DNA of 37,960 nt from Eubacterium sp. (GTDB taxonomy: Bacteria; Bacillota; Clostridia; Oscillospirales; Ruminococcaceae): the NCBI GenBank assembly GCA_031271685.1, contig JAISVH010000102.1, positions 1-37,960 on the forward strand, written 5' to 3'. The first letter of the stretch is position 1. The number at the start of each line of letters is the position of its first letter. This document shows positions 7,495 to 16,789 of this stretch, piece after piece. The notes under the pieces are model-generated. The model did no database searches and was not told the origin of the DNA. It was given only the letters and a program-made list of their open reading frames with translations. Made by a program: the position numbers and the translations under genes.

Positions 7495-7523
7495 TTGATA
7501 TCTTGAAAAATCTGTGATATAAT
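7495..7523 (+). promoter_or_regulatory. Promoter of the type IV pilus operon (pilC)
   Basis: -35 TTGATA (7495-7500), a 17-bp spacer, and -10 TATAAT (7518-7523) with an extended TG element (7515-7516). The start of transcription would be near 7530, about 33 nt before the pilC start codon. Confidence 0.8.
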
Positions 7524-7562
7524 TAAGTGTGTTTATATACATTATAGAAAGGGGGCGAGAGT

Positions 7563-8759
7563 TTGAACACATATTCTTATGCGGCGACCGATAAAAGCGG
7601 ACGGACAGTAAAAGGAAAATTGAAGGCGGCTAGTTCTCAGGAGCTTTACGGGCAATTACGTGAAGAAGGGCTTTATTGCTATGAATATCAAGAGTTAGGC
7701 GCGAGACGGCTTAAGGCAAAGTATAGGTTCAAAACCAAAGAGCTTGCATTGCTTTGTCGACAGTTATCGGCAATGCTGTCGGCCGGGATAAACGTTGTCA
7801 GGGCTATACATATACTTATGTCGCAAGAAGAAAGCGCTAAGGCAAAAGAGGTGCTTCGCGAAATTTATGAAGAAGTTCAGCGCGGGTCGTCTTTTTCTGC
7901 TGCGCTTGAAAACAAGGAGGGCGCTTTTCCGCCGCTTTTTGTAAGTATGGTTGCTTCCGGAGAGGCTTCGGGCAATCTTGATATGATAATGGCCAGGGTC
8001 TCTGACCACTACGCTAAAGAAAACAAGCTGCAAAACACCATTAAAAAAGCAATGACCTACCCTACTATATTGTTGATAGTTATGGTTATTGTTGTGTTTG
8101 TTCTGTTTGGATTTGTAATGCCCACATTTGCGGGCTTGTTCACTAATCCGGAGGCTATTCCTCCGATCACAAGATTCGTTATGGGAATTAGCGACATTTT
8201 TATTAACTATTGGTTTTTTCTTATTGCCGGCATAATTTTTTTGATAGTCGGCATTAAGCTGATGCTAAAAATCAAGCCGATACGCTATCTTTTTGATAAG
8301 GCAAAATGTAAACTTAAAATGGTGGGCAAACTGGTGACGCAAATTTATCTCGCACGGTTTGCTCGAACGATGGCCAATCTGTTCGCATCCGGCCTTCAAA
8401 TGGTCGAATGTCTCGAAAAATCAGTCGAAACACTTAATAATTCATATATTTCAAGCTGTTTTGACACGGTTCTCGAAAATGTTAAGAGAGGTGAAAGCGT
8501 CTCTGATTCTATAGCTGCGACAGGAGTGTTCGATGCCATGTTCACCTCAACGCTCTATATTGGAGAAGAGTCGGGGCGGCTGGATGAGATACTCGAAAAA
8601 AGCGCTGATTTTTATGATGAGGAATCGGATACCGCCGTTACAAACCTTGTCAGCATGATAGAACCAATTATGATCGTTTTTTTAGGGCTTATGGTTATGC
8701 TAGTTTTGGCGGGCGTGTTCCCGGCAATGTACGGCTCGATTGAAAATATGGGCATATAG
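7563..8759 (+). CDS. pilC: Type IV pilus inner-membrane platform protein PilC
   Basis: A 398-residue GspF/PilC family protein. The N-terminus (YSYAATDKSGRTVKGKL) and two repeated GspF domains (about residues 60-180 and 265-390) are recognisable: LALLCRQLSAMLSAGINVVRA with FSAALENKEGAFPPLFVSMVASGEASGNL, then YLARFARTMANLFASGLQMVECL with MFTSTLYIGEESGRLDEIL. Three membrane segments lie near residues 162-185, 208-232 and 364-388. It is the platform against which the PilB and PilT motors act. The start is TTG, preceded by AAGGGGG. First gene of the T4P locus behind a strong promoter; family C and B repeats follow directly. Confidence 0.94.
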   Translation: MNTYSYAATDKSGRTVKGKLKAASSQELYGQLREEGLYCYEYQELGARRLKAKYRFKTKELALLCRQLSAMLSAGINVVRAIHILMSQEESAKAKEVLREIYEEVQRGSSFSAALENKEGAFPPLFVSMVASGEASGNLDMIMARVSDHYAKENKLQNTIKKAMTYPTILLIVMVIVVFVLFGFVMPTFAGLFTNPEAIPPITRFVMGISDIFINYWFFLIAGIIFLIVGIKLMLKIKPIRYLFDKAKCKLKMVGKLVTQIYLARFARTMANLFASGLQMVECLEKSVETLNNSYISSCFDTVLENVKRGESVSDSIAATGVFDAMFTSTLYIGEESGRLDEILEKSADFYDEESDTAVTNLVSMIEPIMIVFLGLMVMLVLAGVFPAMYGSIENMGI

Positions 8760-8773
8760 TCTTTTTCTTGTTT

Positions 8774-8903
8774 TATAGCAAATTGCGTAAACATTGAAGC
8801 GAATCCTATGTTCACGCTTGCCGCCAAAAGCGTTGCACTGCGGCAAAGCCGCAGTGCATATAGCATTTTGAAAAACTTAAACGTTTTATTAAAATGCTGT
8901 AAC
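8774..8903 (+). repeat. Family C repeat (copy C1)
   Basis: About 130 bp beginning tatagcaaattgcgtaaacat, with GCACTGCGG/CCGCAGTGC and GCATTTT/AAAATGC hairpins and ending aaaatgctgtaac. A second copy lies at 22568-22696. The ends (ttatagca and tgctgtaa) are inverted repeats. It begins 14 nt after the pilC stop. Confidence 0.8.
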
Positions 8904-9127
8904 CGCGTTCATGCCCCCCGTCTCTTAGGCGGCGGGTTATAATCGTTTAACTTTAAATTTAAAAAATTTAAAGTTAAACGAGGATTGCGCTGTTTGCGAA
9001 TAGCGCCCGCAACGTGCACGCTGCGGAAACTCTTTTGCTTAAAAAAGACTTAGTATTTTTTTAAGCGAAAGGTATATACATGCTGACGCTTGTTAAAACA
9101 CGGAAGCGGCTTTGCCGCTGATGTTTG
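8901..9127 (+). repeat. Family B mosaic repeat with internal module (copy B2)
   Basis: In order: GC-rich header (8901-8943), palindrome P (8944-8960 with 8964-8980, perfect 17-bp arms), internal module M plus palindrome Q (8981-9066, ending cttaaaaaagacttagtatt and onward), atgctgacgcttgttaaaac, and the R module (gcggctttgccgctgatgt). It fills the 395-nt gap between pilC and pilM together with family C copy C1. The copy at 33700-33903 carries M and Q in the reverse orientation. Confidence 0.8.
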
Positions 9128-9154
9128 AATAAACATATTTTAAGGGGTATGAAT

Positions 9155-10636
9155 ATGCTTTCTATTGATATTACAGACAGCGAAGTGCGCATTATCAGGG
9201 TAGCCCTTCAAGGCGAAAAAATCAGAATTTTAAAAGCGTTAACGCGCGATATTACGCCGGGAGTTATAGAAAACGGGCAGATAAACGATTTGTTCATGTT
9301 GGCGGGGGAAATAACCGAGCTTTTGGTTAGCGAGAAGATTCCTTTTGAAAAGGCCGTTCTTTGCATAAACGCCGGGGGAATTTTGTATAAGGAAATTTAT
9401 TTGCCGAAACCGCGGACGATAATTCCTATGCAAATGGAAGATATGATCATGAATGAAATGGGTTTAAGCGATACATATAATATCTCGTATTCTATAGTTG
9501 ACGAACTGTATGAAGTGGAAACCGGCCGTCAGCTAAAAGTGATCGCTACGGCTTGTCCTCAAAAGATAGTAGATTCGTATATCTTGTTGGCAAAGCAGAT
9601 TGGATTGCCTCTTTACAGGATGGTGGTTGGCAGCAATATAGTATCTCTGCTAATAGCCAAACGACCGCGAGATGATAATCAGTCACCGTTTTTACTGCTT
9701 CAGGTTGATAAAAAATTCATAAATATCAATATTTATGTGGACAACAACCTTGTGTCATCCAGGTATGTACAGGTGGACCTTGAAGACTATGGGGCAAGAA
9801 CCGCCGATCCGATCAATCTTTGCATTTTTGACAACATATTTCGTTTAATCCACTTCTTCGGCACCGCGCCTGGGACTGAATCAATAAAACATATCGGTTA
9901 TTTCGGGCATATAGAGAATGTTGATGCGCTTGAAAGCACACTCGCGCAGTTTAATTTGCCGTTTTCAGAGCTTGGGCGGCCATTTGAACTGTCGGCGGCT
10001 TTTTCAGGCTTTCCTTTTACCCGTTTCGTCAACTGTGTGGCAGCTTGTTATAAATTGAATAAAATAGAAAATGACGTTGACCTTTTAGATTCAAAAGAGG
10101 TAAGGCTGCGGCGTAAGAACAGCGCTTTTTTATTTTTCGCGGGTGCTTCGGCATTGATTTTTGCGTTTATTGTTATCGGGCTGACAATTTATACGGACAC
10201 ATTAGTAAAAAATAAAAACAACGAGCTTTTGGCGGTTCAGCAGCAATATGAAATGCTAGGGCACGAAGAGCTTGTCGCAAAAATCAACGCTATGAAAGCC
10301 GCGCTTTCGGTATTTGATGCATATGTGCAAAAGGTGAACTATTCTAAGGCTATCGTTGATTTTCAGTATAAAATGACGCCGGATATTCTCCGAAAAATCA
10401 AAGACGCTATGTTTAGCGGCATGGTAATTGAAGGAGATGTTATGGTCGAAGACGAAGATGTGACAGCAACTTTTATCTGCCCGGATAATTCTATGCCGTC
10501 GGCCTATGTCGACGCGCTTAGGGAGCAAGGGTATTTTGAAAGCATAGACTATAAAGGATACAGCACCACGGAACAGGGAGACTTCACGTTTAAACTTTAT
10601 ATGAAAATAAAAGGGGGTAATATATTTGAGGCTTAA
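9155..10636 (+). CDS. pilM: Type IV pilus assembly protein, PilM-PilN fusion
   Basis: A 493-residue protein. Residues 1 to ~300 look like PilM, an actin-like ATPase fold on the cytoplasmic side (MLSIDITDSEVRIIRV at the start, then AVLCINAGGILYKEIYLP and MQMEDMIMNEM). A single membrane helix at ~323-347 is followed by a coiled, PilN-like extracytoplasmic part with a ferredoxin-like end (~430-493). In most systems PilM and PilN are separate proteins, so this is read as a natural fusion. An open frame extends 10 codons upstream from TTG at 9125, but the ATG at 9155 has AAGGGG about 7 nt upstream. It overlaps the next gene by 11 nt. PilM identity is reasonably sure; the PilN part rests on topology. 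Confidence 0.8.
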   Translation: MLSIDITDSEVRIIRVALQGEKIRILKALTRDITPGVIENGQINDLFMLAGEITELLVSEKIPFEKAVLCINAGGILYKEIYLPKPRTIIPMQMEDMIMNEMGLSDTYNISYSIVDELYEVETGRQLKVIATACPQKIVDSYILLAKQIGLPLYRMVVGSNIVSLLIAKRPRDDNQSPFLLLQVDKKFININIYVDNNLVSSRYVQVDLEDYGARTADPINLCIFDNIFRLIHFFGTAPGTESIKHIGYFGHIENVDALESTLAQFNLPFSELGRPFELSAAFSGFPFTRFVNCVAACYKLNKIENDVDLLDSKEVRLRRKNSAFLFFAGASALIFAFIVIGLTIYTDTLVKNKNNELLAVQQQYEMLGHEELVAKINAMKAALSVFDAYVQKVNYSKAIVDFQYKMTPDILRKIKDAMFSGMVIEGDVMVEDEDVTATFICPDNSMPSAYVDALREQGYFESIDYKGYSTTEQGDFTFKLYMKIKGGNIFEA

Positions 10637-11414
10637 GTCAGCTGAAAAAACGCTTATAATGATATTAATTATCGGTGTGGTGCTGGGCTTGGGATATTAT
10701 TTTTTTATAAAGCCCAATATGGAAAAAATGGACCAAACCGAAATTGAAATCGCTGCGGTAAATCTGAAAATTGCCGAAGCTGAAAGCGCGGTAGCCGAAG
10801 AAGCACAGGTCAGGGCACAGTATGAAGAGGCTAAAAAAAAGCCGCCCGAAGCCCAAAAGGTGTTTTTCCCTGAGATGGACACTGTAGATGCGGAAAGAAC
10901 CATAACAAAAATATTGGAAGACAAGGGATATAAGGCTATCGACGGAATCGCTGTCAGCAGTATGCAGCCGGTGACGCTTACTGTCGCGGCCCCGCAAGAG
11001 GAAAGCAACATTACATATGAAATACAGAATTATTCGTTTTTGCAGGGCGTCGCTCAGGCGGATGGTGCCGCGGATTCCAGCGGCGGGGAAGCCATAACTA
11101 TTGAATCTGCGCAGCAGTACCTAAACGAAGAACATACCAAAGACGAAAAAGCGAAAATGGTCAATGTCATACGTTCTATGCTTTTAGGCCAAACTGCGGA
11201 GATCGCGGTAATTAAGGGAGGTTTCTCGCTAGAGCTTGACAACCGTGAATATAAGGCGTTTTTAAATTATCTTAATTCGCTTACGCAGGCCACGGCCGTT
11301 ACGCGTTGCGAGTTCAGAAACGCTAACCGGGATACTGCAGAAAAACAAATTTATGACTTTTCACTTAACCTATATGTCGTGAGAGAAATGGAAATGGTTG
11401 AAGATTTGTTTTAG
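10626..11414 (+). CDS. pilO: PilO-like type IV pilus alignment protein
   Basis: A 262-residue bitopic protein with a short cytoplasmic N-terminus, one membrane helix (residues ~9-27), a coiled coil (~33-75, rich in Glu/Ala/Lys) and an extracytoplasmic domain. This topology, the motif FIKPNMEKMDQTEIEIAAV and the position directly after the PilM-PilN fusion identify it as PilO-like. It would dimerise with the PilN part to link the motor to the pilus. The start is TTG at 10626 with AGGGGG upstream, overlapping the end of the previous gene by 11 nt, so translation is coupled. Sequence conservation in PilO is low, so the call depends on topology and context. Confidence 0.75.
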   Translation: MRLKSAEKTLIMILIIGVVLGLGYYFFIKPNMEKMDQTEIEIAAVNLKIAEAESAVAEEAQVRAQYEEAKKKPPEAQKVFFPEMDTVDAERTITKILEDKGYKAIDGIAVSSMQPVTLTVAAPQEESNITYEIQNYSFLQGVAQADGAADSSGGEAITIESAQQYLNEEHTKDEKAKMVNVIRSMLLGQTAEIAVIKGGFSLELDNREYKAFLNYLNSLTQATAVTRCEFRNANRDTAEKQIYDFSLNLYVVREMEMVEDLF

Positions 11415-11437
11415 CATATGAATTTTTTCGGATTTTT

Positions 11438-11618
11438 ATAAAGGAAATATCGCACAGCTCTGGCGTGTAAAGCACGCAGTTGGATTTTTCGTAAAACTAG
11501 GCAATTTTGCCGCGAATATTCGTTGATATTTAAGGCAAAATTAACGAAGTTTGGCGAGAAATACGCAAGTGATTTGTGTGTCAAGACGTTAAGCGTGAGT
11601 CGTGCGGTGTCGCCTAAA
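11438..11618 (-). repeat. Family A MITE-like repeat (copy A4)
   Basis: This is the reverse-complement orientation of the element at 24097-24276: cgcacagctctggcgtgtaa at one end, the core gccgcgaatattcgttgat, and gtcgtgcggtgtcgcctaa at the other end. It fills the gap between the pilO-like gene and the giant pilus gene. Confidence 0.85.
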
Positions 11619-11664
11619 GACTTTTAGATATATATTAGCCCTTCGGAGGGGGCAATAACACATT

Positions 11665-14600
11665 ATGAAAAATTTGACGCTTAAACTTCAAGCCCGCCGG
11701 ATTTTTAAAAAACAGGGCAGTATAATGATTATTGTTTTGGTCGTTATGGCTTCGCTTTTGGCGCTTGTCACCGGCCTTTTATACACTGTTAAAAGCGAGC
11801 GGGCTACTTTGGTCGACGATGTTAGTCAAGAGCAGGTGTATCAGATGACCGCTTCTGCAAATAATCTTGTTTTTGATTATCTTGATATTTATTTTGGAAC
11901 GGTAAACAGAGAAACAGAGCTTGACGGCATGGGCAACGAATTGATTGATAAAATAGTGGATGTTGGAGAAGAATGGCTGGCCGACGCCGCAAAAAGCGAC
12001 CCACATGAGTTCGGGTTTGAAGAAAAGCAGTTCACACGCAGGCTTGCCCTTACTGATATTGAGGATGAAGCCGTTTATAAATATATTACAAAAATAGAAA
12101 TAGCTGATGTCGTTAATGATAACCCCGACGAGCCGGATACAAAGTATTATTATTTTAATGTTATAACAAATGGAGTGTATAAGAATAAACAAAACAGCTG
12201 GAACTACGACGATTCTGTAACCATAACACGGCAGCTTATGCTTAAAGAATACAGTAAACCGACCGTAACAAAAACAGACGGCATCGAAGACGATCAAAAA
12301 TATTATGTTGTCGCGTTCGGAACAACAGGAGGACCTTCTCCCGCAGAGGTCGGCGGGCCAAAAATCAGTCATACTACTTATTTTGGGAACGACGAATCGA
12401 TTTGGGGCGCAAGCAGCCAATTTAATTCAGCAATGTCTACATTTGGCTCTTTTAGGACTATGGACGGCATGCAGTTCGGAACTACTGATAAAGTTACGCT
12501 TAACATAAGAAAGAATTTTATACATCAAAACACGGAGGGAGTTTTCCCAAGGGGCGGAGTGGCAAGGATTGGCGGCTATTTTAAAAATGAGAAGTATACT
12601 ACCGGGGGAGCCACCGCTAACGACAAAACGGTTCTATATATATTAGGCCAGGAAACGACACTGACATCAGCCAAGAACGACTGGTATGGGAATTATCCGC
12701 CTGTCCCCACAGTTTTTGTTCCGGGCGGCGATTGGATGGCGATGCGTGATAACGTTATTGTTTTTTTAAATGGTGATTTTACTTATACGCATTCGTCTCC
12801 ACCCGGCACCGTATTCTACATTAACGGTAATTTGACCATTCCGCCATATTCCACCGATTTAGACGGTGTTACCTTTTACGTTTCGGGAGACGTGACGGTT
12901 GATGTTGAATTCGTTGGGGGTTCGGCTTTTAACAGCTTTACAAACGCTAAAATTTATTTCGGCCGCAATTTAAAATTGCCGAGATTTGAAAAGGCGTTGC
13001 AGGATGAAATTGATGTTATTGACGCTTATGATCTTGACGCCAGGTATGGGGAGATTTCATATTCGCAGCAGTTGATATTGCAACAGGCTGAAAAAGATGC
13101 TTGCAAGCCAAAATATTATAATTGCATGATGAATTCAAACGTTTTCATTCATGCGGACGGCACAGCGTACGCCGCTTATGAGGAATCTTTAAGCAGCGGC
13201 CAGGCTCAAGTGGCTTTTATGTACGGAACAGATGAAGCTTGGCCGTTTGAGCGTGAGGATGATGATTTTGAAGTGTCGCTATTCCCAAACAGGCAGATCA
13301 ACGGAGAGGATTTTGAAACGGTTCAAGAATGTTTTTACACTTTATGTCAGGAAACAATTGAAAAATCTTTTAGCATAAACGGTGAGCAGGAGTTTGTGGA
13401 CACCATAAGCGGACGTCTGACGACCGAGCCGCTTAATTCCCGCGATGAACGTAACATTCCGATTTTCTTATCTCGTAAGCTAAGTATCGCGGATATCGTT
13501 CTTTCACAAAGCGATACCGCATCGCTAGACCGATTTAGGATCACGGCCGAGCTTACGCGCGAAGCGGGAGCCACTAGCGCCGGATTTAGGTATGAATTTA
13601 TCGATGCCGTTGAAGATCCTTCGGATTCAGGCATTTTTAAGGCCGAGCCGCGAAGCGATACGGTGACAGCCGCAAAAAACCTTTTAACTTATAGCAGCGG
13701 CTATATGGAGGATAGACTTTCTCCAAAAATTTTTCCATCATGGGATATACAAGACATTTTGGTAAACAAAAAGGATTTAAGTGATGAATATGAGTTAACC
13801 TTGACAAATGAATATAAAATCGACATAAATCGAAGCTATGCTGATGCGGAGGGAAATAATAACCCAACGATATTTATTTCCGACAGCGGCTATATAAATT
13901 CTGTATTAATACAGGATTATAGCATACCTCAGCGAGAAGGCGACACAACCACAATTATCGTAGACACGACAAACGGGCATCCTGATGACCCAACTATGCA
14001 TAAGGACATATACTTGCGGCTGCTGCCTAATTGTAAGCAGTCTTATAATCCGTGGGAATATGATCCTAATTCGTCTGCTAAAGACACATTTATGTGGAAA
14101 TATGGCGGACGTAAGCTCAATGTCCTTGTCAGAGGGGCGGGGAGCGCCGTGTTTTTTCTTGACGATAGAAAAGGTGTGAGCGTGGCAAAATATTCGGATA
14201 TTGATAAGAAAGTGTTTATCGGACATGAAGCGTTTTTTAATGAAATAGGAAATGACTTTTCGGAGGGTGACATAAGTGCAGCAGAGATGCTGAGACAAGA
14301 GGTTTCAAAATATATACATGGCGAAACTCTGTGCGACATCGAAGACTGCGTATACTGTCATGATTTAGTTAAGCCGGATAAATCCAATGTTGGCATTGAA
14401 ATAAGTCCCGGCGCGCATTTGATAAGGCAAGATGGCGATGAAACTTTGGGGAAATGGGGAACAAGGCTTGGCGGGCTTATAGAAAAATATATGAGTTCTT
14501 CGGGCGGGTATATAGGTGCTGATAATAACCCGCATCCTTATTTCATTCACAACAATGTTTTTATGGTAAACAATAATGACTATAACAGAAAACCGGTCAC

Positions 14601-15042
14601 CGACACCGGCACCCAGGACGGATATGACGTCAGAAATGTGTTCTTTTATAAAGACACAAAAATGTATGGGTACATCTGGTCTAACTATAGCATAGTTGAG
14701 ACTAGAGAATATGGCAACTGCTTTATGGCGGGAGGAATAGTCGGCTCAAGCTTTGCGATGAGCAACAGACTGGCCGGGGATTATACTTCGGGGAATTTAG
14801 AAGTCGCTCATCTAATGCCTGCGGATTATTACGCACTGACTAAAAAGAAACAAATTTGGCAGCCTGAAAAATACGAGCTTGACGGAATAACAGAACGCGC
14901 GGATTATAATCCTCTTACTTATAGTCGGAATGTTGTCGCCTCGCTTTTAGGCGAAGTGTCGTCAAGCGGAGAGGGAGGAATGGCGACTATTACGCTGCCT
15001 GGAGGAGCAGAGTCTTCATTCGGCTCGATTGGATTTAGATAA
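11665..15042 (+). CDS. Giant PilX-like type IV pilus-associated protein (candidate tip subunit)
   Basis: An 1125-residue protein. The N-terminus is prepilin-like: a basic stretch (LQARRIFKKQG) followed by the hydrophobic helix SIMIIVLVVMASLLALVTGL at about residues 20-39, like PilX-type N-termini, but without the usual Glu at mature position 5. The rest is extracellular in character. Residues ~355-440 contain short repeating hydrophobic/Gly/Asn strands (VIVFLNGDFTY, VFYINGNLTI, VTFYVSGDVTV, KIYFGRNLKL) that suggest a beta-solenoid. A cysteine cluster C890-x4-C895-x2-C898-H899 stands out. The ATG has GGAGGGGG about 12 nt upstream. The next two genes encode minor prepilins, so this may be a very large tip or adhesin subunit. 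That function is inferred, and I know no named homolog. Confidence 0.75.
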   Translation: MKNLTLKLQARRIFKKQGSIMIIVLVVMASLLALVTGLLYTVKSERATLVDDVSQEQVYQMTASANNLVFDYLDIYFGTVNRETELDGMGNELIDKIVDVGEEWLADAAKSDPHEFGFEEKQFTRRLALTDIEDEAVYKYITKIEIADVVNDNPDEPDTKYYYFNVITNGVYKNKQNSWNYDDSVTITRQLMLKEYSKPTVTKTDGIEDDQKYYVVAFGTTGGPSPAEVGGPKISHTTYFGNDESIWGASSQFNSAMSTFGSFRTMDGMQFGTTDKVTLNIRKNFIHQNTEGVFPRGGVARIGGYFKNEKYTTGGATANDKTVLYILGQETTLTSAKNDWYGNYPPVPTVFVPGGDWMAMRDNVIVFLNGDFTYTHSSPPGTVFYINGNLTIPPYSTDLDGVTFYVSGDVTVDVEFVGGSAFNSFTNAKIYFGRNLKLPRFEKALQDEIDVIDAYDLDARYGEISYSQQLILQQAEKDACKPKYYNCMMNSNVFIHADGTAYAAYEESLSSGQAQVAFMYGTDEAWPFEREDDDFEVSLFPNRQINGEDFETVQECFYTLCQETIEKSFSINGEQEFVDTISGRLTTEPLNSRDERNIPIFLSRKLSIADIVLSQSDTASLDRFRITAELTREAGATSAGFRYEFIDAVEDPSDSGIFKAEPRSDTVTAAKNLLTYSSGYMEDRLSPKIFPSWDIQDILVNKKDLSDEYELTLTNEYKIDINRSYADAEGNNNPTIFISDSGYINSVLIQDYSIPQREGDTTTIIVDTTNGHPDDPTMHKDIYLRLLPNCKQSYNPWEYDPNSSAKDTFMWKYGGRKLNVLVRGAGSAVFFLDDRKGVSVAKYSDIDKKVFIGHEAFFNEIGNDFSEGDISAAEMLRQEVSKYIHGETLCDIEDCVYCHDLVKPDKSNVGIEISPGAHLIRQDGDETLGKWGTRLGGLIEKYMSSSGGYIGADNNPHPYFIHNNVFMVNNNDYNRKPVTDTGTQDGYDVRNVFFYKDTKMYGYIWSNYSIVETREYGNCFMAGGIVGSSFAMSNRLAGDYTSGNLEVAHLMPADYYALTKKKQIWQPEKYELDGITERADYNPLTYSRNVVASLLGEVSSSGEGGMATITLPGGAESSFGSIGFR

Positions 15043-15066
15043 TAATAGCATGAAAGGAGACGTGAC

Positions 15067-15927
15067 ATGAGCAGGTTTTTAGAGCCCTTACGGAAGAAAA
15101 AAGGTTTTTCATTGGTTGAGTGTGTTATGGCGATTGCTTTATTCAGCATAATGTCGCTTATGGTCATGCGCGTTCTTTCGCTTGCTATTGAGCAGAAAAG
15201 ATATAATGACGGATTGGTCAAGGACACAAATTCGCAGTTGGATCTTATAGCAAAGGGCGAAGAGGGCGTCGTTGGGGAAAAAAGAGGGGCAAACTTACCT
15301 TATGATCAAGGATTTGGCGTAAGCTCAGGTTATTTTTCGTCCGCAGCGCAAAGCGCCGGATTTTTGATAGCTAAACCAAATTATGACCTTAGCGGATTTG
15401 AGAAAGAGCTGATACGCAATTTTTTAACTTCGGACGATTATAATGAAATGAGCAACACTAAGTTTTATTCAACTCGAAATCTAAGCAGTTCGGGTATGCC
15501 TATTACAATTAGTCTTGACAGTTCGGTCGCACTGCCGGAAAAAGTTGATTTGGACCTTAACGGGACGATTTATACTTATGATACTTATGATGAATGCACA
15601 GTAAGAGTCACGGACGCATCCGGCACTTCTTCCGGCTTATCGCACATAACGGTTATGAGACTGCCAAAGCTGTATGAATGCGTGTTGTCTGAAATCCAGG
15701 CGATCGGATGTTCCGCGCACGTTATCAGCGAAATAGAGGACGAGATATCCGGCGGCAGCAATGATTATATAAGGATAATGCATTTTAACAGCGAGTTCAG
15801 TTTAAAGCTTATGTTTTATAGAGACGATACCGTTCCGTACGGAAACGATCTTGTTAGTTTTTTATACGGAACCGGCACACTATATCGGAATGGCGACACT
15901 AATAAATATGACAGGCCGAATCCTTAA
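15067..15927 (+). CDS. Minor type IV prepilin (PilV/PilW-like)
   Basis: A 286-residue prepilin. The class signature is clear: a short basic leader ending KKKG, then FSLVECVMAIALFSIMSLMV, with predicted cleavage between G13 and F14 and Glu at mature position 5 (E18). The C-terminal ~240 residues are a Ser/Asp/Tyr-rich globular domain I do not recognise. The size and the position after the giant PilX-like gene suggest a minor pilin of a tip-initiation complex. AAAGGAGA precedes the ATG. The stop codon TAA (15925-15927) lies within the first four bases of repeat copy A3, so the C-terminal end was probably set by that insertion. Confidence 0.88.
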   Translation: MSRFLEPLRKKKGFSLVECVMAIALFSIMSLMVMRVLSLAIEQKRYNDGLVKDTNSQLDLIAKGEEGVVGEKRGANLPYDQGFGVSSGYFSSAAQSAGFLIAKPNYDLSGFEKELIRNFLTSDDYNEMSNTKFYSTRNLSSSGMPITISLDSSVALPEKVDLDLNGTIYTYDTYDECTVRVTDASGTSSGLSHITVMRLPKLYECVLSEIQAIGCSAHVISEIEDEISGGSNDYIRIMHFNSEFSLKLMFYRDDTVPYGNDLVSFLYGTGTLYRNGDTNKYDRPNP

Positions 15928-16097
15928 GTCAACACCGCACGACTCACGCTTAACGGCTTGACGCACAAATCACTTGCGTATTTCTCACCAAATTTCATTA
16001 ATTTTGCCTTAAATATCAACGGATATTCGCGGCAAAATTGCCTAGTTTGGCGAAAATCCGGCTGCGTGCTTTGCACGCCAGAGCTGTATTGTCTTAA
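15924..16097 (+). repeat. Family A MITE-like repeat (copy A3)
   Basis: A 174-bp copy with ttaagtcaacaccgcac at the left and gagctgtattgtcttaa at the right as imperfect terminal inverted repeats. The core holds TTTTGCC..ATATC..GATAT..GGCAAAA. It sits between two minor prepilin genes, supplies the stop codon of the first, and ends 18 nt before the start of the second. Confidence 0.9.
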
Positions 16098-16114
16098 CAT
16101 AACAGGTGGACTAT

Positions 16115-16786
16115 ATGAATTTATTTAATATCTTTAAAATCAAGTCAAAAAAAGGTTTTTCTCTCACCGAAGTTTTGGTTGCTACGGCGGTCATAGCCGT
16201 GCTTATGACAGCTATGGCGATGCTGCTTTCGTCTGCTCAAGGGATATTTACGTCACTGCGCCGCGACAGTCAGGCCGACGCTGTCACAGCATTGTTAGGA
16301 GACTATATTGAGGGCAGGCTTAAAACGGCTAACGAGGTTTATATTTATAACATTAATAAGGATGGGAACGACGAGTCTACTTCATTTTCGGACATGATAA
16401 GCGATGATGCTTGGTATTATGACCCTGTAAAATATAAAAATGGCATTATTATAATCAGCAGTTCCGGAGGCAGGATTTATGACAATATGAATATTGTTGA
16501 CTCTTCGGGGAATGTGGCCGGATTTATAGCTGAAGACAAAAATATAGCTTTTAAAGACGAATTTTATAATAATTGTGAATATCCTGTGAAAATCGAATCG
16601 ATTTTTGGGGAGAACAGCTACCTGAAAATAACACATACGCCAATGCGCAATGGCGAGAGACTGTCGGCCGAGCGGGTAAAAAGCTTTTTTCTGCTAAACG
16701 GCAGAATTATAAACGGAGGCAATTATGACCCATTGGACGCCGATCCGAAATACATATTGATTTATTATAAAAGATATAAGTTTTAA
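16115..16786 (+). CDS. Minor type IV prepilin
   Basis: A 223-residue prepilin with a leader ending KSKKG, predicted cleavage at G14/F15 and the helix FSLTEVLVATAVIAVLMTAMAML, with Glu at mature position 5 (E19). The remainder is a pilin-type globular domain without recognised motifs. The frame opens at a GTG at 16106, but the ATG at 16115 follows AGGTGG at 5 nt and gives a standard short prepilin leader. It ends 3 nt before the convergent pilD gene. It is separated from the preceding prepilin gene only by a family A repeat, so the two likely remain in one transcript. Confidence 0.88.
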   Translation: MNLFNIFKIKSKKGFSLTEVLVATAVIAVLMTAMAMLLSSAQGIFTSLRRDSQADAVTALLGDYIEGRLKTANEVYIYNINKDGNDESTSFSDMISDDAWYYDPVKYKNGIIIISSSGGRIYDNMNIVDSSGNVAGFIAEDKNIAFKDEFYNNCEYPVKIESIFGENSYLKITHTPMRNGERLSAERVKSFFLLNGRIINGGNYDPLDADPKYILIYYKRYKF

Positions 16787-16789
16787 GCG

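Noticed and set aside
11779-12420. A 213-codon antisense frame inside the giant pilus gene
   Set aside because: Composition is Cys/Phe/Ile-rich without a recognisable domain, and the sense gene is continuous and well supported.
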